Shown here: piece by piece, positions 12,160 to 22,764 of the stretch | Numbering within the stretch: the stretch's first letter is position 1 | Layout of the letters: each line of letters opens with the position of its first letter | Origin: Camarhynchus parvulus | Lineage: Eukaryota > Chordata > Aves > Passeriformes > Thraupidae | NCBI RefSeq assembly: GCF_901933205.1 | Contig: NC_044590.1 | Span: 7,517,501 to 7,581,500 of the forward strand | DNA length: 64,000 nt | Direction: 5' to 3' | The notes under the pieces: model-generated | Told to the model about the DNA's origin: nothing | What the model saw: the letters and a program-made list of their open reading frames with translations, nothing else | The model's database searches: none | Translations under genes and position numbers: made by a program

Positions 12160-15019
12160 GGCTGCTGCTGGGGCTGTTTGGTGGCATTAAAATCAGACTC
12201 CTGAGAGGGTGAGTGATGGAGCTGTCCCCTGCTGGCGTGAACCACCTTGCCATCAAGTTCTGCCAGCCCCAACCCACGCCCTGCAAATGTACCAGGGCAT
12301 TTTCCTGTTACAGCCTCCCTCCCACCGGGCCTGCAGGTGACAGCCACTCACCAGCCATGTCACAGGGCCAGTGCTGATGGTCCCTGTGCACCCCTCACAC
12401 AGCCACAGGCAATGGTGTGCTGTCCCCGAGATCCCAGGGCACAATTCTGTCCCGTGTGCCACGTCCAGAGGTTATTTTAACGGACATGGCACCATGGTCT
12501 TCTGAAACGTGAGCACGTAGTGGAGAAACCACTCAGCCTGAGATTTTCTCTGCTCATTTGAGGAGACTATACACCAGCAGATAAAAGGCAGCAATAAATT
12601 TCCCATCGGCTATTTTGGGATGCAAATTACAGTTATCTCATGCAAAATCCAAGCAGAAACGATTCACTCTGCCGCTGCAATTGCCTTGCTCCGGGAGGTC
12701 TGTGCTCCACGCTATTCACAGGGAATTGTTTAACAAGACCCATTTACTCTGCAGCAGGTTGTTTTCATGGTGCTCCTTTATTTTTCCACAGCCTGCTCCC
12801 AATTGTGGATAATTTATCGGCAAGTGTCCTGAACAGACTTCTTCCTAATCTGGTAAGTCGGAAAAATAAAATATTCTGGGAAAGGAGCAATGAGTCTGAA
12901 AAGATGTGGTGCAGCTCCCTGTGGCATCACTGGTGCCTGGAGCAGGAGCAGAGCCATTGTCCCAGGGACTGCTGCATCCACCCAGTACCTTGCAATCAGT
13001 GGGAGACACATTCCATGTCTCCATCAGCTTGGGAGAAGCTTCTCCTTCCTTCCAATGCGAGGTCTGCCCAAATGCTGAGAGTTCCTAATGATGTCCTGGA
13101 CTGGGCTATGGACTCATGGAATCTCTCTCCTCCTGGAAGCCCCAGGGTGTTTCTAGCCATCCCCCTTGGGCTCCTGGTTCTCCTCCCTTCTTTGAGGAAG
13201 GTATCCAGGGCCAGATCCAGAGCAGGGCCACCATTCCTCCCATGCCCAGGGAAAGCCTGGCAGAGCCAAGCAGGGCTGTGTGTCCTTCTCTGGCTCTGAA
13301 TGTGGGTTCTCACCAACCTTCCCCAACCCTTGCAGCTCTGCCCAGTGCTCAGCATTGCCCTGGGACTCATCAGTGACCAGCTGGGATTCTCAAACTGTGA
13401 GCACACAGTGGGTCCCACACCTTGTCCTGCCTTGCGCTGTGTGTCACCCACTCCAGCTGAGGGAGGACTGGGATGCCTTTCCCTCCTCTGCTCCACCCTG
13501 GCCCCAGATCTGCCAGGAGCAGGGGTCTGCAGGAGCTCCCTGCCCAGAGCCCACTTGAAAGCCAGGCTCTTCTGGATGAAAAGGAACTTCAGGTAGGGAG
13601 GGGGATTTGCAGCTGAGTCCAACAAGGAATTGCTGATCCCTTCCTCTCCCCCCAGCACTGGTGCCCTTGGATTTGCTGGGCAGCATCCAGTACACCCTGT
13701 CCAGCCTTCCCCTGGTAACTGGCCAGTTCTCCAGGTGGACTTGAATGTAAGTCCTGCATCTTCCCCTTCCACAGGGCTTGGGATATTTCCCTTAGCTTCA
13801 TCAAGGTCTCCTTCAGCCATGTGCAGCTGGGCAGGGGGCTGTGGAAGCTGGCAGAGCTCCTGGCTTCATGCCTTGCTCTCACCTCTGTCATGGGAGAGCA
13901 CAGCAGGGTTTAGGTTTCACAAACTTTTGGAGAAGGAAGTGTCACGGCCCTGACTTGGTGAGGCCGTGCGTGCAGCCCTTCCACAGCGAGGGAGCGTGAA
14001 GCTGACCGTGAAGGCAAATATTGCAAACACTTGGACCTACCTGTGTTTCCTTCCCCTGAGACTCCAGACTGTCATTGGGTGTTTGGCTGGAGGCCTGGTG
14101 GACTACCCACTGGGAAAGCCAGAGACTGTCCCCAAACCCCCACGGGCCCCCATGCCACCCCTGCCACCCACAGTGGACACCAGCTCTTCCCACTGGGCCT
14201 CCTGATGAACTTCTGCAGCTGAGATACAGCTGTGCTGTGCTGCACGAATTCAGGATCAGACTGTCCTGGAGAGCAGCACTGTGCTATTGCTGCAGCGGTG
14301 GGCAACCTGCTCTGCAGCTCCTGGTCACTGTTTGTGCTCCCACCAGCAGAAACTTCTCATTTTTGGAGGTAGCCAGATTCTCAAGGCATATCCTGATCCA
14401 GCTCAGACCTGCAGCAGAGGTGATGGTGATCCACCCAGATGATGGCGATCCACCCAGGTAATGTCCCTCTGCCTTCTGAAAAACACGTGTATGAAGGAAC
14501 AGCCCATGCAGAAATTCCTTCCATATTTTCCCCTCACCATGGGCCAGTTTCCCCACAGACAGAACACCCAGTTTCCCTGGGCTACAGCCTGGTCAGAGGC
14601 TGGAGGAGCCACCCCAGCCCTGACCTCTTTTTTTGGCCACAGGACACCTTGAGGAGACAGGAGCTGCACATAGAGGGGATGGAATTTGGGGCTGAGACCT
14701 GGGGACAAGTTCAGCAGTGACCCCCTCTCTGTACTGGGCTGGTTTGTGTCCCACAGGTGTGCTGGGAGAGGGGGATCTCCCAGCCTCCCCAGGCTGCTGA
14801 AAATTGACCTCACTTGCCTGAGGATCCTGAGTGTCTCTCTACACCCAACATGGCTCAGGAACAGCTTGGTGTTATCCCTGTAAGTGTTGCATCCTGCCTG
14901 CATTCTTGAGCAGGAGGAAGACACGTGTGTTTTCCGTGGAACATCGTGTTTCCAACTCTTTTGTGGGTGCTCGGAAGGGTGTGGGTGTACTTTGCATTCT
15001 TGTGCTCAGGTTCAATAAA
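12160..15019 (+). pseudogene. BPIFB4: Relic of BPIFB4
   Basis: Several consecutive exons match the BPIFB4 pattern as I recall it from mammals. The piece ending at 12208 reads LFGGIKIRLLRG. 12792-12852 reads IVDNLSASVLNRLLPNL. 13336-13396 starts LCPVLSIALGLISDQLG. 13656-13746 reads LLGSIQYTLSSLPLVTG. The exon from 14068 reads AGGLVDYPLGKP. The exon ending at 14457 reads PAAEVMVIHP. The exon from 14757 reads LPRLLKIDLT, and the terminal piece from 14859 reads NSLVLSL before a stop. Splice sites are mostly intact, but 13656-13746 is 91 bases where the family exon is 92, and one base is missing just before QVDLN. The frame is also broken near 14200 and near 14780. No start exon was found. AATAAA at 15014 may be the old poly(A) signal. 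Read as a decayed gene; assembly errors are a less likely explanation because several lesions exist. Confidence 0.72.
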
Positions 15020-15029
15020 GCCCAGGCCT

Positions 15030-15990
15030 CTCTGCAGCCACAGCGGGTGCTCAGGCCTGTGGGGGTGGCCAGCTCTGGTGAGAGCCCTGGGCTCAGGGCA
15101 GACCTCAGCTCCCTTTGTCCACCCGCAGCTCAGGGGGTGCAGAGCTCTGCCAGCAAACGCTGTGTCAGACCCAAACGTGTCAGACTCTTCATGGCCTGGG
15201 CCCAAAGCTGTGGGGTATCTTGCTCATGTTGGGCACACATCACACCCTCACCTGCCCTGGTCTTCGTCCTGGGAGCACTTAGGGACCAGGGGGGGAAATC
15301 ACCCAGCAATGCCCATGAACTCTGCATGAAACATATGAAACTTCTGCAAATTCAAGGCTCTAAAGCCACCCATTGCTCCTGGGGTGAGGGAGTAGCTGGG
15401 ACAGATGCAGCATCACTGCTCGTGAGACTGTCCTGCCCTGGTCCAGCCCAGATCCACCCTGAAACACACCTGGAACATCAGAATCAGATTTTTCTGTCAT
15501 CTTTGATGCTCCTTTTCCTTTCCCCTCTGTTTATTTCCCCGTTTTCTTTTATCTGTGTCTCTCAAGCCTCCTTTAAACTGTGGAGCTCTTCCTTGGACGC
15601 AGAGCCAGCTCCTGCTTGCCTCTGGGGCACAGGCAGTTTTCTCAGAGCAGACTGTGCACCACAAAGCCACACTCTCTTTCATTTGTTTTGCAATTTGTGA
15701 GGTTTCTGTATGTAATTAGCTCGTTGGGAGGTAATTGCTCACCTCTCACTGTCCTTGGACTCATTGTGCTCCATTTGATGGTGCAGAGCTGTCCTGAACC
15801 AGCCCTGGGACACTCCCCAGAGCAGGTGGGCACCGCAGCCAGGGTGAGGGGTGAGCTGCTGGGCTGGCTTGATGCTGCTGGCCACAGCAAGGTGTGGTGT
15901 TCAGGGGCAGGCTGCTGCAGGGGTCACATTTCACAGCCAGCAAAAGGGAGCTGTCCCTGCTCCATCCCTGCCTTGGCTTTCCTCATTCCT
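15030..15990. other. Intergenic, no gene recognised
   Basis: This lies between the BPIFB4 relic and the promoter of the next BPIF gene. I see no supported exon. A long plus-strand open frame (14831-15700) overlaps the relic's terminal exon and has no recognisable domain. Confidence 0.55.
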
Positions 15991-16000
15991 GCAGCTCGGG

Positions 16001-16065
16001 TATATAAAAGCAGCTGCCAGCAGCCGTGGCCATGGGCAGCTCCACCTTGACATCAAAGGGTCCAG
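16001..16065 (+). promoter_or_regulatory. TATA promoter and noncoding exon 1 of single-domain BPIF gene
   Basis: TATATAAAAG at 16001-16010 is a strong TATA box. A short exon follows and ends at 16065 with TCCAG|GTAAGT; its start site should fall near 16030. The coding exon starts at 17741. An ATG at 16032, in good context (GCCATGG), lies almost at the predicted cap and is out of frame with the main start. Confidence 0.65.
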
Positions 16066-17755
16066 GTAAGTGGCACTGAAGGACCGTGGCCACCGTGCCA
16101 GCTCCATCAGGCGACCTACAGCACAGAATAACTCAGCTTGAAAAGCAGGAATTTTAATGATGCTTTCCTTTGATTTCTGTAGCAGCATTTAATCATTTAT
16201 GAAAATTAATTTTTAAAGCTAGCAGAGCTCTTGCTTGTTAAATTCCACGTTTATTCCCGTTGTTGTCAAGTTTGTGATAATGACTAAGCTGGCAGAAAGG
16301 ACTGGGAGTTTTTTCATGATCTTGGTGACCAGAATTCAGAGCAATTTTCAGCTCTCCAGACCTCATCTCAGCTGGTGTAAAATAAGTGTTTATCTGCAAA
16401 GCCAGACGTGCCTTTTGCATGTGCAAGATGCTTGGCTCACTGAAATGTGCATGACCGAGGAGCAGCACCCTGGCAGATATTGTTAATAACTGCAGAGATA
16501 GGTGCTGCATGGTCACGTATTCTCTAAGAGCTCTTCTAAGAGCCCTGACATCCATTCTGGTACCCTTTTGCAATGCTGCACACGTCTTTCAGAGCCCCTC
16601 CAACAAATCCCACTGATTTTATTTGACACGATTTTCAATAGAAGCTGCTCAAGCCTCTCTCCTTCTCCCCTGTTCAATAATCACAGCTACAGGAGCTGTG
16701 CATCATTACGTGCTGATCAAAGGGAAAATGTAAAAGACAGTGAAGTGAATTAAAGTCTAATTTAATTGTGCCGAGAACTGTCATAGAGGGGTTTTTTTAA
16801 AGTATCTGGAAGAGATAAAGAAGTTGTTCAGTCTGACCTAAATAATGTTATTTCTCAGTGCTGAACCTCTGCAATCTGCACCCTGTACATTGTTTTTCTC
16901 AGAAGGGACAAGCTGGGGTGTCTGTTCAGGACACGAGCTGTCCAGGAAAATGCTCCTAGAGCTGGGACCCCTGGCAGTGCTGCAGAGAGACCATTTTCTC
17001 ATTTCTTTGCAAACACCTTTCCATGCATAAACAAACACTCCCCAGCCTGCGCTGTCACCCTGAGAAGCCCAGCTCGGGCAGGAACAGAAGGTCCTTGAAG
17101 GTACTTTCTTTTGGCTGGGGGTAGATCAAACACAGGGAAAACAGACTCTTTTCACAGCTTGAGTGGAACAAGATGAGAAAAACAAACATCCTGCCCACGG
17201 GAAAGTGAGTCTGATTCTGGCCATGCTTTGAGCTTTAATAACACAGGGTGCTCTTCACAGCAGGCAGAAGGACACGACTGTGACACTCGTCGTTTTTTAT
17301 TTGGCTGTGCCCCTGTGAGTGTTCCTCTTTCAGGGCCATTTCAGAGTGGTTGGAAGCCATCCGTCTCTCTCAGTACAAGGTCCTCCTCCCTCATCTCCAT
17401 CCCTCTTCCTCTCTTAAAATGGCATTTTCACTTCCCTGCAGTGTCAGGCACCCAGCTCTGCATGGGGGGAGCACAGTCGGGTGTGGAGACATCGATGGCT
17501 CCAGAGCGGTGTGGCACTGGGCTTCCCCTGCTCCCTGACAACCAGAAGTGGGAAAAGGGGGCTGCAGGTCAGGGCTGACCTCCTGGGATGGGGGGCATGG
17601 TGTCTGGAGGCTGTATGTCCAGGAGGAAGCTCCCCACCAGCCCAGGGCAATGCACATGAAGGCTGGAGAGCTGCACCAGAGCCCAGGCTGTCAATACCCA
17701 TGTGAAACTGGTGCTTGGGCTGATGTGAGTCTTCCCACAGGTGCTGTGCCAGGAC

Positions 17756-20638
17756 ATGCCACCCTTCTGGTGTCTCGTCTTTCTCGGGGCCCTCCTGTCC
17801 CCCTCCCAGGGCCTCCTCAACCTGCTGAACCCAGCACAATCCAGCAGTGGTGAGTTCAGATATGTTCTGTGTTTCCAGGGGAGAGTCACAGCACAGTCCT
17901 GTGCCATTTTGGGCTCATGGCATGTCCCTCTGCTCATCAGGGAGCTGCCTCCTGGCAGGCCCATCTCCACGAGGAACCCAGCTTTGTTCAAGGGTGCTCA
18001 GGGCTCCCTGTGAGCACCCTGAGGTGGCCAAACCAACCTTCCCTGTTAATGAAATCCTCCCAAGAGTGGAAGTCCAGCCAGTAGCTGGGACTCTCTTGGT
18101 GCAGGCCTGCTTGGCACTGGTCTCACTGGTGGAAAAAGTAGCTTGCCTGGCACAGGTGCTCTTGGTGAAGGAGGGCTGCTTGGCACAGGCCTCCTAGGCA
18201 AAGGAAATCCAAGTGGAGCAGAAAGTGGAGGTCCCCTTGGTGCAGGAACTGAACCCACTGGAGCTGGAGTCCTTGGCACAGGCCTCCTAGGTAAGAAAGT
18301 TTGGCAAAGAGAGGGTTTGTGACCCTAACCCTAGGCAGAGCAGTAAAAGCAGCCTTGATCTAAGGTGGTTCCAAGGAGAAAGCTGTGGAGGAAGCCCTGT
18401 TGTGGCTGTTTTGTGCTCCCCTTGGGATGCCTTTCGCAGCTGCAGTGTGCGTGGAGCTCTGGGCTTTGTGGTTTTCAGAATGCTAACCCTTGGTGTAACC
18501 CTAACCCTAGGCAGGGCAGTAAAAGCAGCTTTGAGGAGGACGTCTGGGTGGTAAAGGACACGTTAGTAAGGAAGTTCTGTCTGTTGCAGGAGGACAGCCC
18601 GGCAGCAGTGGGCTGCTTGGCACAGGCATCCTTGGTGGGAAAGGCCTCGGAGCAGGACTCCTTGGTGAAGGACTCGGCACAGGAATCCTTGGTGGAGAAG
18701 GACTGGCCACAGGAGTCCTTGGTGGGAAAGGCCTTGCAACAGGCCTTCTTGGTGGGGAGGGACTTGGCAATGGTCTCCTCAACAATGGTCTCCTTGGCAA
18801 TGGCCTCCTTGGCAATAACAGCCTTCTTGGAGAGACAGGTCTGCTTGGCACAGGGCTTCTTGGAAAAGGAGGTCTCCTAGGCAATGGAAGTCTGCTTGGA
18901 CTTGATGGTCTTCTGGGTGAAGCAGGAGGACTGCTGGGTGCAACAGGAGGACTGCTGGGTGGTGGAGCCCCCCAGAAGATGACACGCTACGCCTGGTGAG
19001 TCAGAAGCCCCGTGGTGGGGCTCACTGCAGGGTGGCCCATGATATCCAGGGGATCAGACCCTCCCTCTCAAACAAACCACCAGCCTCAGGCTCACAGCTC
19101 ACACGAAAATCTGCCACAGGGGAAATTCCAACCAGAAATGGGAAAAGTCTTACCTGCGGCAGTGGTGTGACACTGCCATGGGCAACACAGCAGGTGGGGC
19201 AATCTCCACCCATGGAGATGGCTGAGGATAGAGCCTTGAGAAACCTGACCATGCTTTGAGATTGGCTGTTTGCAGAGCGGGAATTGGTCCTTTCCACCTT
19301 CACTTTTACCTGGGAATATGCACAGGTCAAACAATGAGCAGGAGGAGATGGGACTGTAGGATCTGCTCCTGCAGATCCTGCCATCTCAAGGTGGGTTTGC
19401 CTTGGTGTCAACCCCCAGGCTGAAGGTGCTGAACCTCGAGAACGCCCGAGTGTCATGGAAGGTCCTTCGTGGGACTGAGCTTGTGCTGAACCTGTACTCG
19501 AAGCTGGTGCTCCGCTTTCCAGGGTGAGTGAGGCTAGAGAGTGAGGCCATGAGGGTGCTGGGGAGGATGGGACACTCCTGAGTGCTGGACAAACATCCCC
19601 AAACACCAAGCAACAGGCTGGTGAGGAAAGCTGTGCTGCTGACTCTCCCTGGAACCATCTCCAGCTGTCCTCACTCCACAGACGCTCACCATCCATGGAA
19701 GTGTTCAAGAAACATGTGGATATGGCTCTGGAGGACATGGTTTAGTGAACATGGCAGTGGTGCTGGGTTGATAATTGGCTTCTTGATCTTAGAGGGAAAT
19801 TCCAACCTGGACAATTCTACGGTTCTGTGATCTGCTACAGGAGAAGGAGCCTGAGAGAAGTCCCAAAACAGAAGCACTGTCCCAGCTGAGGCTCTGCTTG
19901 CAGCTCCGCCACAGGCACCGGTCTCCGGTGCTGCTTTGGCTTCCTCCATAACCTTCCACGCCAATTCCTCTTTTCCAGGATTTTTCAGTTTCTGAGTGGA
20001 TCCTCAGTAGAAGCAAACATCACATCACACATTGCCCTGACCCAGGACTCCCCCGGTGACCTTAAGCTGGTGCTTAAGGATTGCAGCAACCTCCTTGGTG
20101 GCTTCAGTGTCAGCCTGAGGAAGGGGTGAGCGTGGGGGTCAGTGGGGGCACTGGGGCAGAGCTTCAGTCTCAAATCTGGGCACGGATTGACAGCGTAACA
20201 AGCAGATTTTGGGATTCAGGTAACAAAGTCCTGAGCATCTGTAATTCCTGCTGAAGCCTGGGGGAGCTCTGGGCTCGCAGCATCTCTTATCAGAGAAGAG
20301 GAGGGGGCTCCTCTACAGAGGAGCTCAGTTTTTTCTTGATGTCAAATCCCGGGTTTTGACAACTTCCCTGGTAATTTTTGTCTGTCTTTTCCCTCTCCAG
20401 CCTCCTCACCAATCTGGTGAGCAGCTTGCTGAACAAGTCTCTTAAGTCCCTTGTCCCTGCACTGGTGAGTGTCTGAATATTCTTTGCTGTGAAGCTGCAT
20501 TTCAGCTGCAGTCAGTGCTCCTGCCAGAGCTGCCTGGTAGATTTACACACACACCCAGAATCACAGAACAGTTTGGATTGGAAAGGACCTCAAAGGTTAA
20601 TTAGTTCCAATCCCCCTGCCCTTGGCAGGGACAATAAC

Positions 20639-20689
<51 letters not shown>

Positions 20690-22759
20690 TACATATATAC
20701 ACATACATACACAATATATATTTGTGATGCACAGATACATGTCTGCAGCCCATAAATGAGTTACACAAAATTGCTGATCTTCCTCACAGTCAGAATTTAT
20801 TTGTTAAGAGCAATTTCAATTTCATCATGTGATGTTATGGGGTAATTTATACTCAGCTGCTCCCTGTGGAGGTGAACAGAAGCAACAGCACAGTTTAGAG
20901 CAAAGTGGCCTTTTAGAGGATCTTTTACCTTGCTCAGTAGAACCTGTGCCATTTTGAGAAGGGGGCTGAACAAATCATACAGCTCTTTTTCCATGGGAGA
21001 ACTATGCTCTAGGATGAAACCAGGATATTTGTCCCATCCTGATTTAAGTCTGTGAAACTCAAGTGGTGCTGGGGAACGCGCTGCTGCACCCGCAGTGTTC
21101 TCACCAAGACTGTGCCACTTTCTGTCATTGCAGCTCTGCCCATTAGTGAACGTGTGGATCAGCGTCATCAACATTAATCTGCAATTCCTCAACCGTAAGT
21201 CATTACATTTTCTTTCCTATATTAAGTTTTAGGATGACCCTGGGGGTTTGTGTGTCTGGCCACCTCCACGGGCAGCAGGTGTCCTCAGGAGAGCTGGAGC
21301 TGTGCAAGCAGGGCTCTCTGCATGGAGCAGGAGCAGCTTTTCTCTGCTGGCAAAGCTGCTGTGGGTGGCACAATCCTGGCTCACCACCACTGCCAGACAC
21401 CACAGTCCTGCTCTCCTTACAGGTGTTTTTCTAACCAGGGCTAGACCCAAGCTGCTGCCAAGAGTTGGCTAAGCCAGGACCCCCAGGTGCAGCCCACAGA
21501 GTCAGAGGGTTTCCCCTCCCCAGCTCTGTTCATGTCAAACCTCACACACAATTGCTGCTACACTGAAAGCAGATCTGTTCCCCCCAGCATTTCCCTTGTG
21601 ATGGGATCTCACCTGTGAGCTCCAGGGTAGCAGCTTTCATGGGAGCCTTTGTACCCCTAGGAGTTTGAGATCTGTAGGAAGGACAGGGAGTTTTTCCTCT
21701 TTGCTGGGCAGGACAGTGCTCTCCCAGCCTCTGCCAGATGCTCTGGGTGGGCACATGGCTCCAGCAGGCTCAGTGACCCACAGACAGCTCTGCCCAGCCC
21801 TGACAGCCTCTCCCTCTCCCCAGGTGCCATCTCCTTTGGGCTTCTGGGGAAAATCTTCTCCGCCTTCTCCAAACTGCCAGTGACATCTGGGCACTATGTG
21901 GAGCTGGATCTGCAGGTAGAGCCATGCCCCATCCCATGTCCCCACACTGCTGCCCTCCCTCCCTCCACATTCCCATGCTCTAACACCCCCTTGCTCTTTG
22001 CAGGATTCCCCATTCCCAAGCACCTTCATCGACTGGCTCCTTCAGAGTAAGTCCAGCCCCAGTGCTGCCACAGGGATCCCCACGGGTGTCTGTGAGCCAG
22101 AATAGGGCAGCTGAAATGGGGGACACAGTCCTGGGGAGTGACCAAGAGTGGGGAGGGCGCCAGGCGCTGTGAATCTCTAAACAGCCTCACAGAGCACTTG
22201 TATCTCATAGGGCACGGCAGTGCTGGGGGTGGTTGGGGTCCCTGGTCCTCAGAGATGGCCCCCAGCTCAGATGTGAACAGCTTTGCTCCTCTGCAGTGGC
22301 AGCTCTGGAATACAGTAGCAAGAGAAAGCCCGTGCACTCCTACTTGTACCCTGCACAGCCCTGGAAAAGTCACTTCACCTCTTATAAAAGGATTTAATAA
22401 TATTTGCTTAATAAGAGTGAATAATGGTCCTCAGGATGCTGCGAGGATTAATTAATATTTGCAGAGGTGATTGGAAGAGCTTTCAGCTTCATATGCATGG
22501 GAAGTTAATATATAGGGAAGGGAAGGAGGAGTTGGAAGTCTTCCCAGCTTCCCCAGAGCCATATTCCTGAGGGCACTAAATCATCTCTGCCCATAAAGCT
22601 GGGGCCTCTCAGGCCACTGGTACAGCAGGCACTGCTGAGCCTGCTGCCGTGGTGGGGACACCAGGGGACTGTCAGGCTTTGGGCACCTGGAGAAGGGAGT
22701 GCACTGACCTGGGTGTGTCTCCCCCAGCTGCAGGTGTCAATCCCAGGATCAATCCGTAG
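17756..22759 (+). CDS. Single-domain BPI fold protein with Leu-Gly repeat region (BPIFA/BPIFB-like)
   Basis: Secreted PLUNC-type protein, predicted 409 aa. Exons: 17756-17849, 18105-18290, 18590-18995, 19419-19523, 19979-20125, 20401-20464, 21134-21194, 21824-21915, 22004-22046 and 22728-22759. Every junction is GT-AG and the phases close exactly. Residues 1-19 are a signal peptide (MPPFWCLVFLGALLSPSQG). Residues about 32-225 are irregular repeats such as GLLGTG and VLGGKG. One BPI domain follows, with the conserved cysteine pair (about C299 in KDCSNLLGG and C336 in LCPLV). The protein stops after NPRINP instead of continuing into a second domain, as BPIFA members do. It sits where mammals have BPIFA genes and BPIFB1, between BPIFB4 and CDK5RAP1. 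Exact orthology is undecided. Chicken eggshell ovocalyxin-36 belongs to this wider family, so a role in egg or mucosal defence is possible but inferred. Confidence 0.78.
18321..18534. repeat. Two direct copies of a 38-bp intronic segment with telomere-like start
   Basis: Segments at 18321-18358 and 18497-18534 are nearly identical, differing at a few bases. Both begin with two CCCTAA-type hexamers and continue CTAGGCAGRGCAGTAAAAGC. They lie 176 bases apart inside one intron of the single-domain BPIF gene. Confidence 0.85.
19690..19835 (+). mobile_element. CR1 LINE 3' fragment
   Basis: The sequence reads like a CR1 3' end in sense direction: 'ggaagtgttcaagaaac', then 'ggacatggtttagtg', then a TTGG...GATCTTAGAGG block, ending in 'ttctacggttctgtga'. 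It lies in an intron of the single-domain BPIF gene. Confidence 0.8.
20560..20720 (-). repeat. CR1 3' fragment followed by (TA)n/(CA)n microsatellite
   Basis: 20560-20638 is the reverse complement of a CR1 tail (aatcacagaacagtttggat, then aaaggacctcaaaggtta). A run of about 20 TA units follows at 20641-20680 and passes into mixed CA/TA sequence. It is intronic in the single-domain BPIF gene. Confidence 0.85.
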
Positions 22760-22764
22760 CTGCA

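Noticed and set aside
12996..13820. 274-codon minus-strand frame
   Set aside because: It is antisense to two relic BPIFB4 exons and their introns, in GC-rich DNA where long chance frames are common.
14831..15700. 289-codon plus-strand frame
   Set aside because: It starts inside the BPIFB4 relic, crosses AATAAA and has no domain, signal peptide or typical codon pattern.
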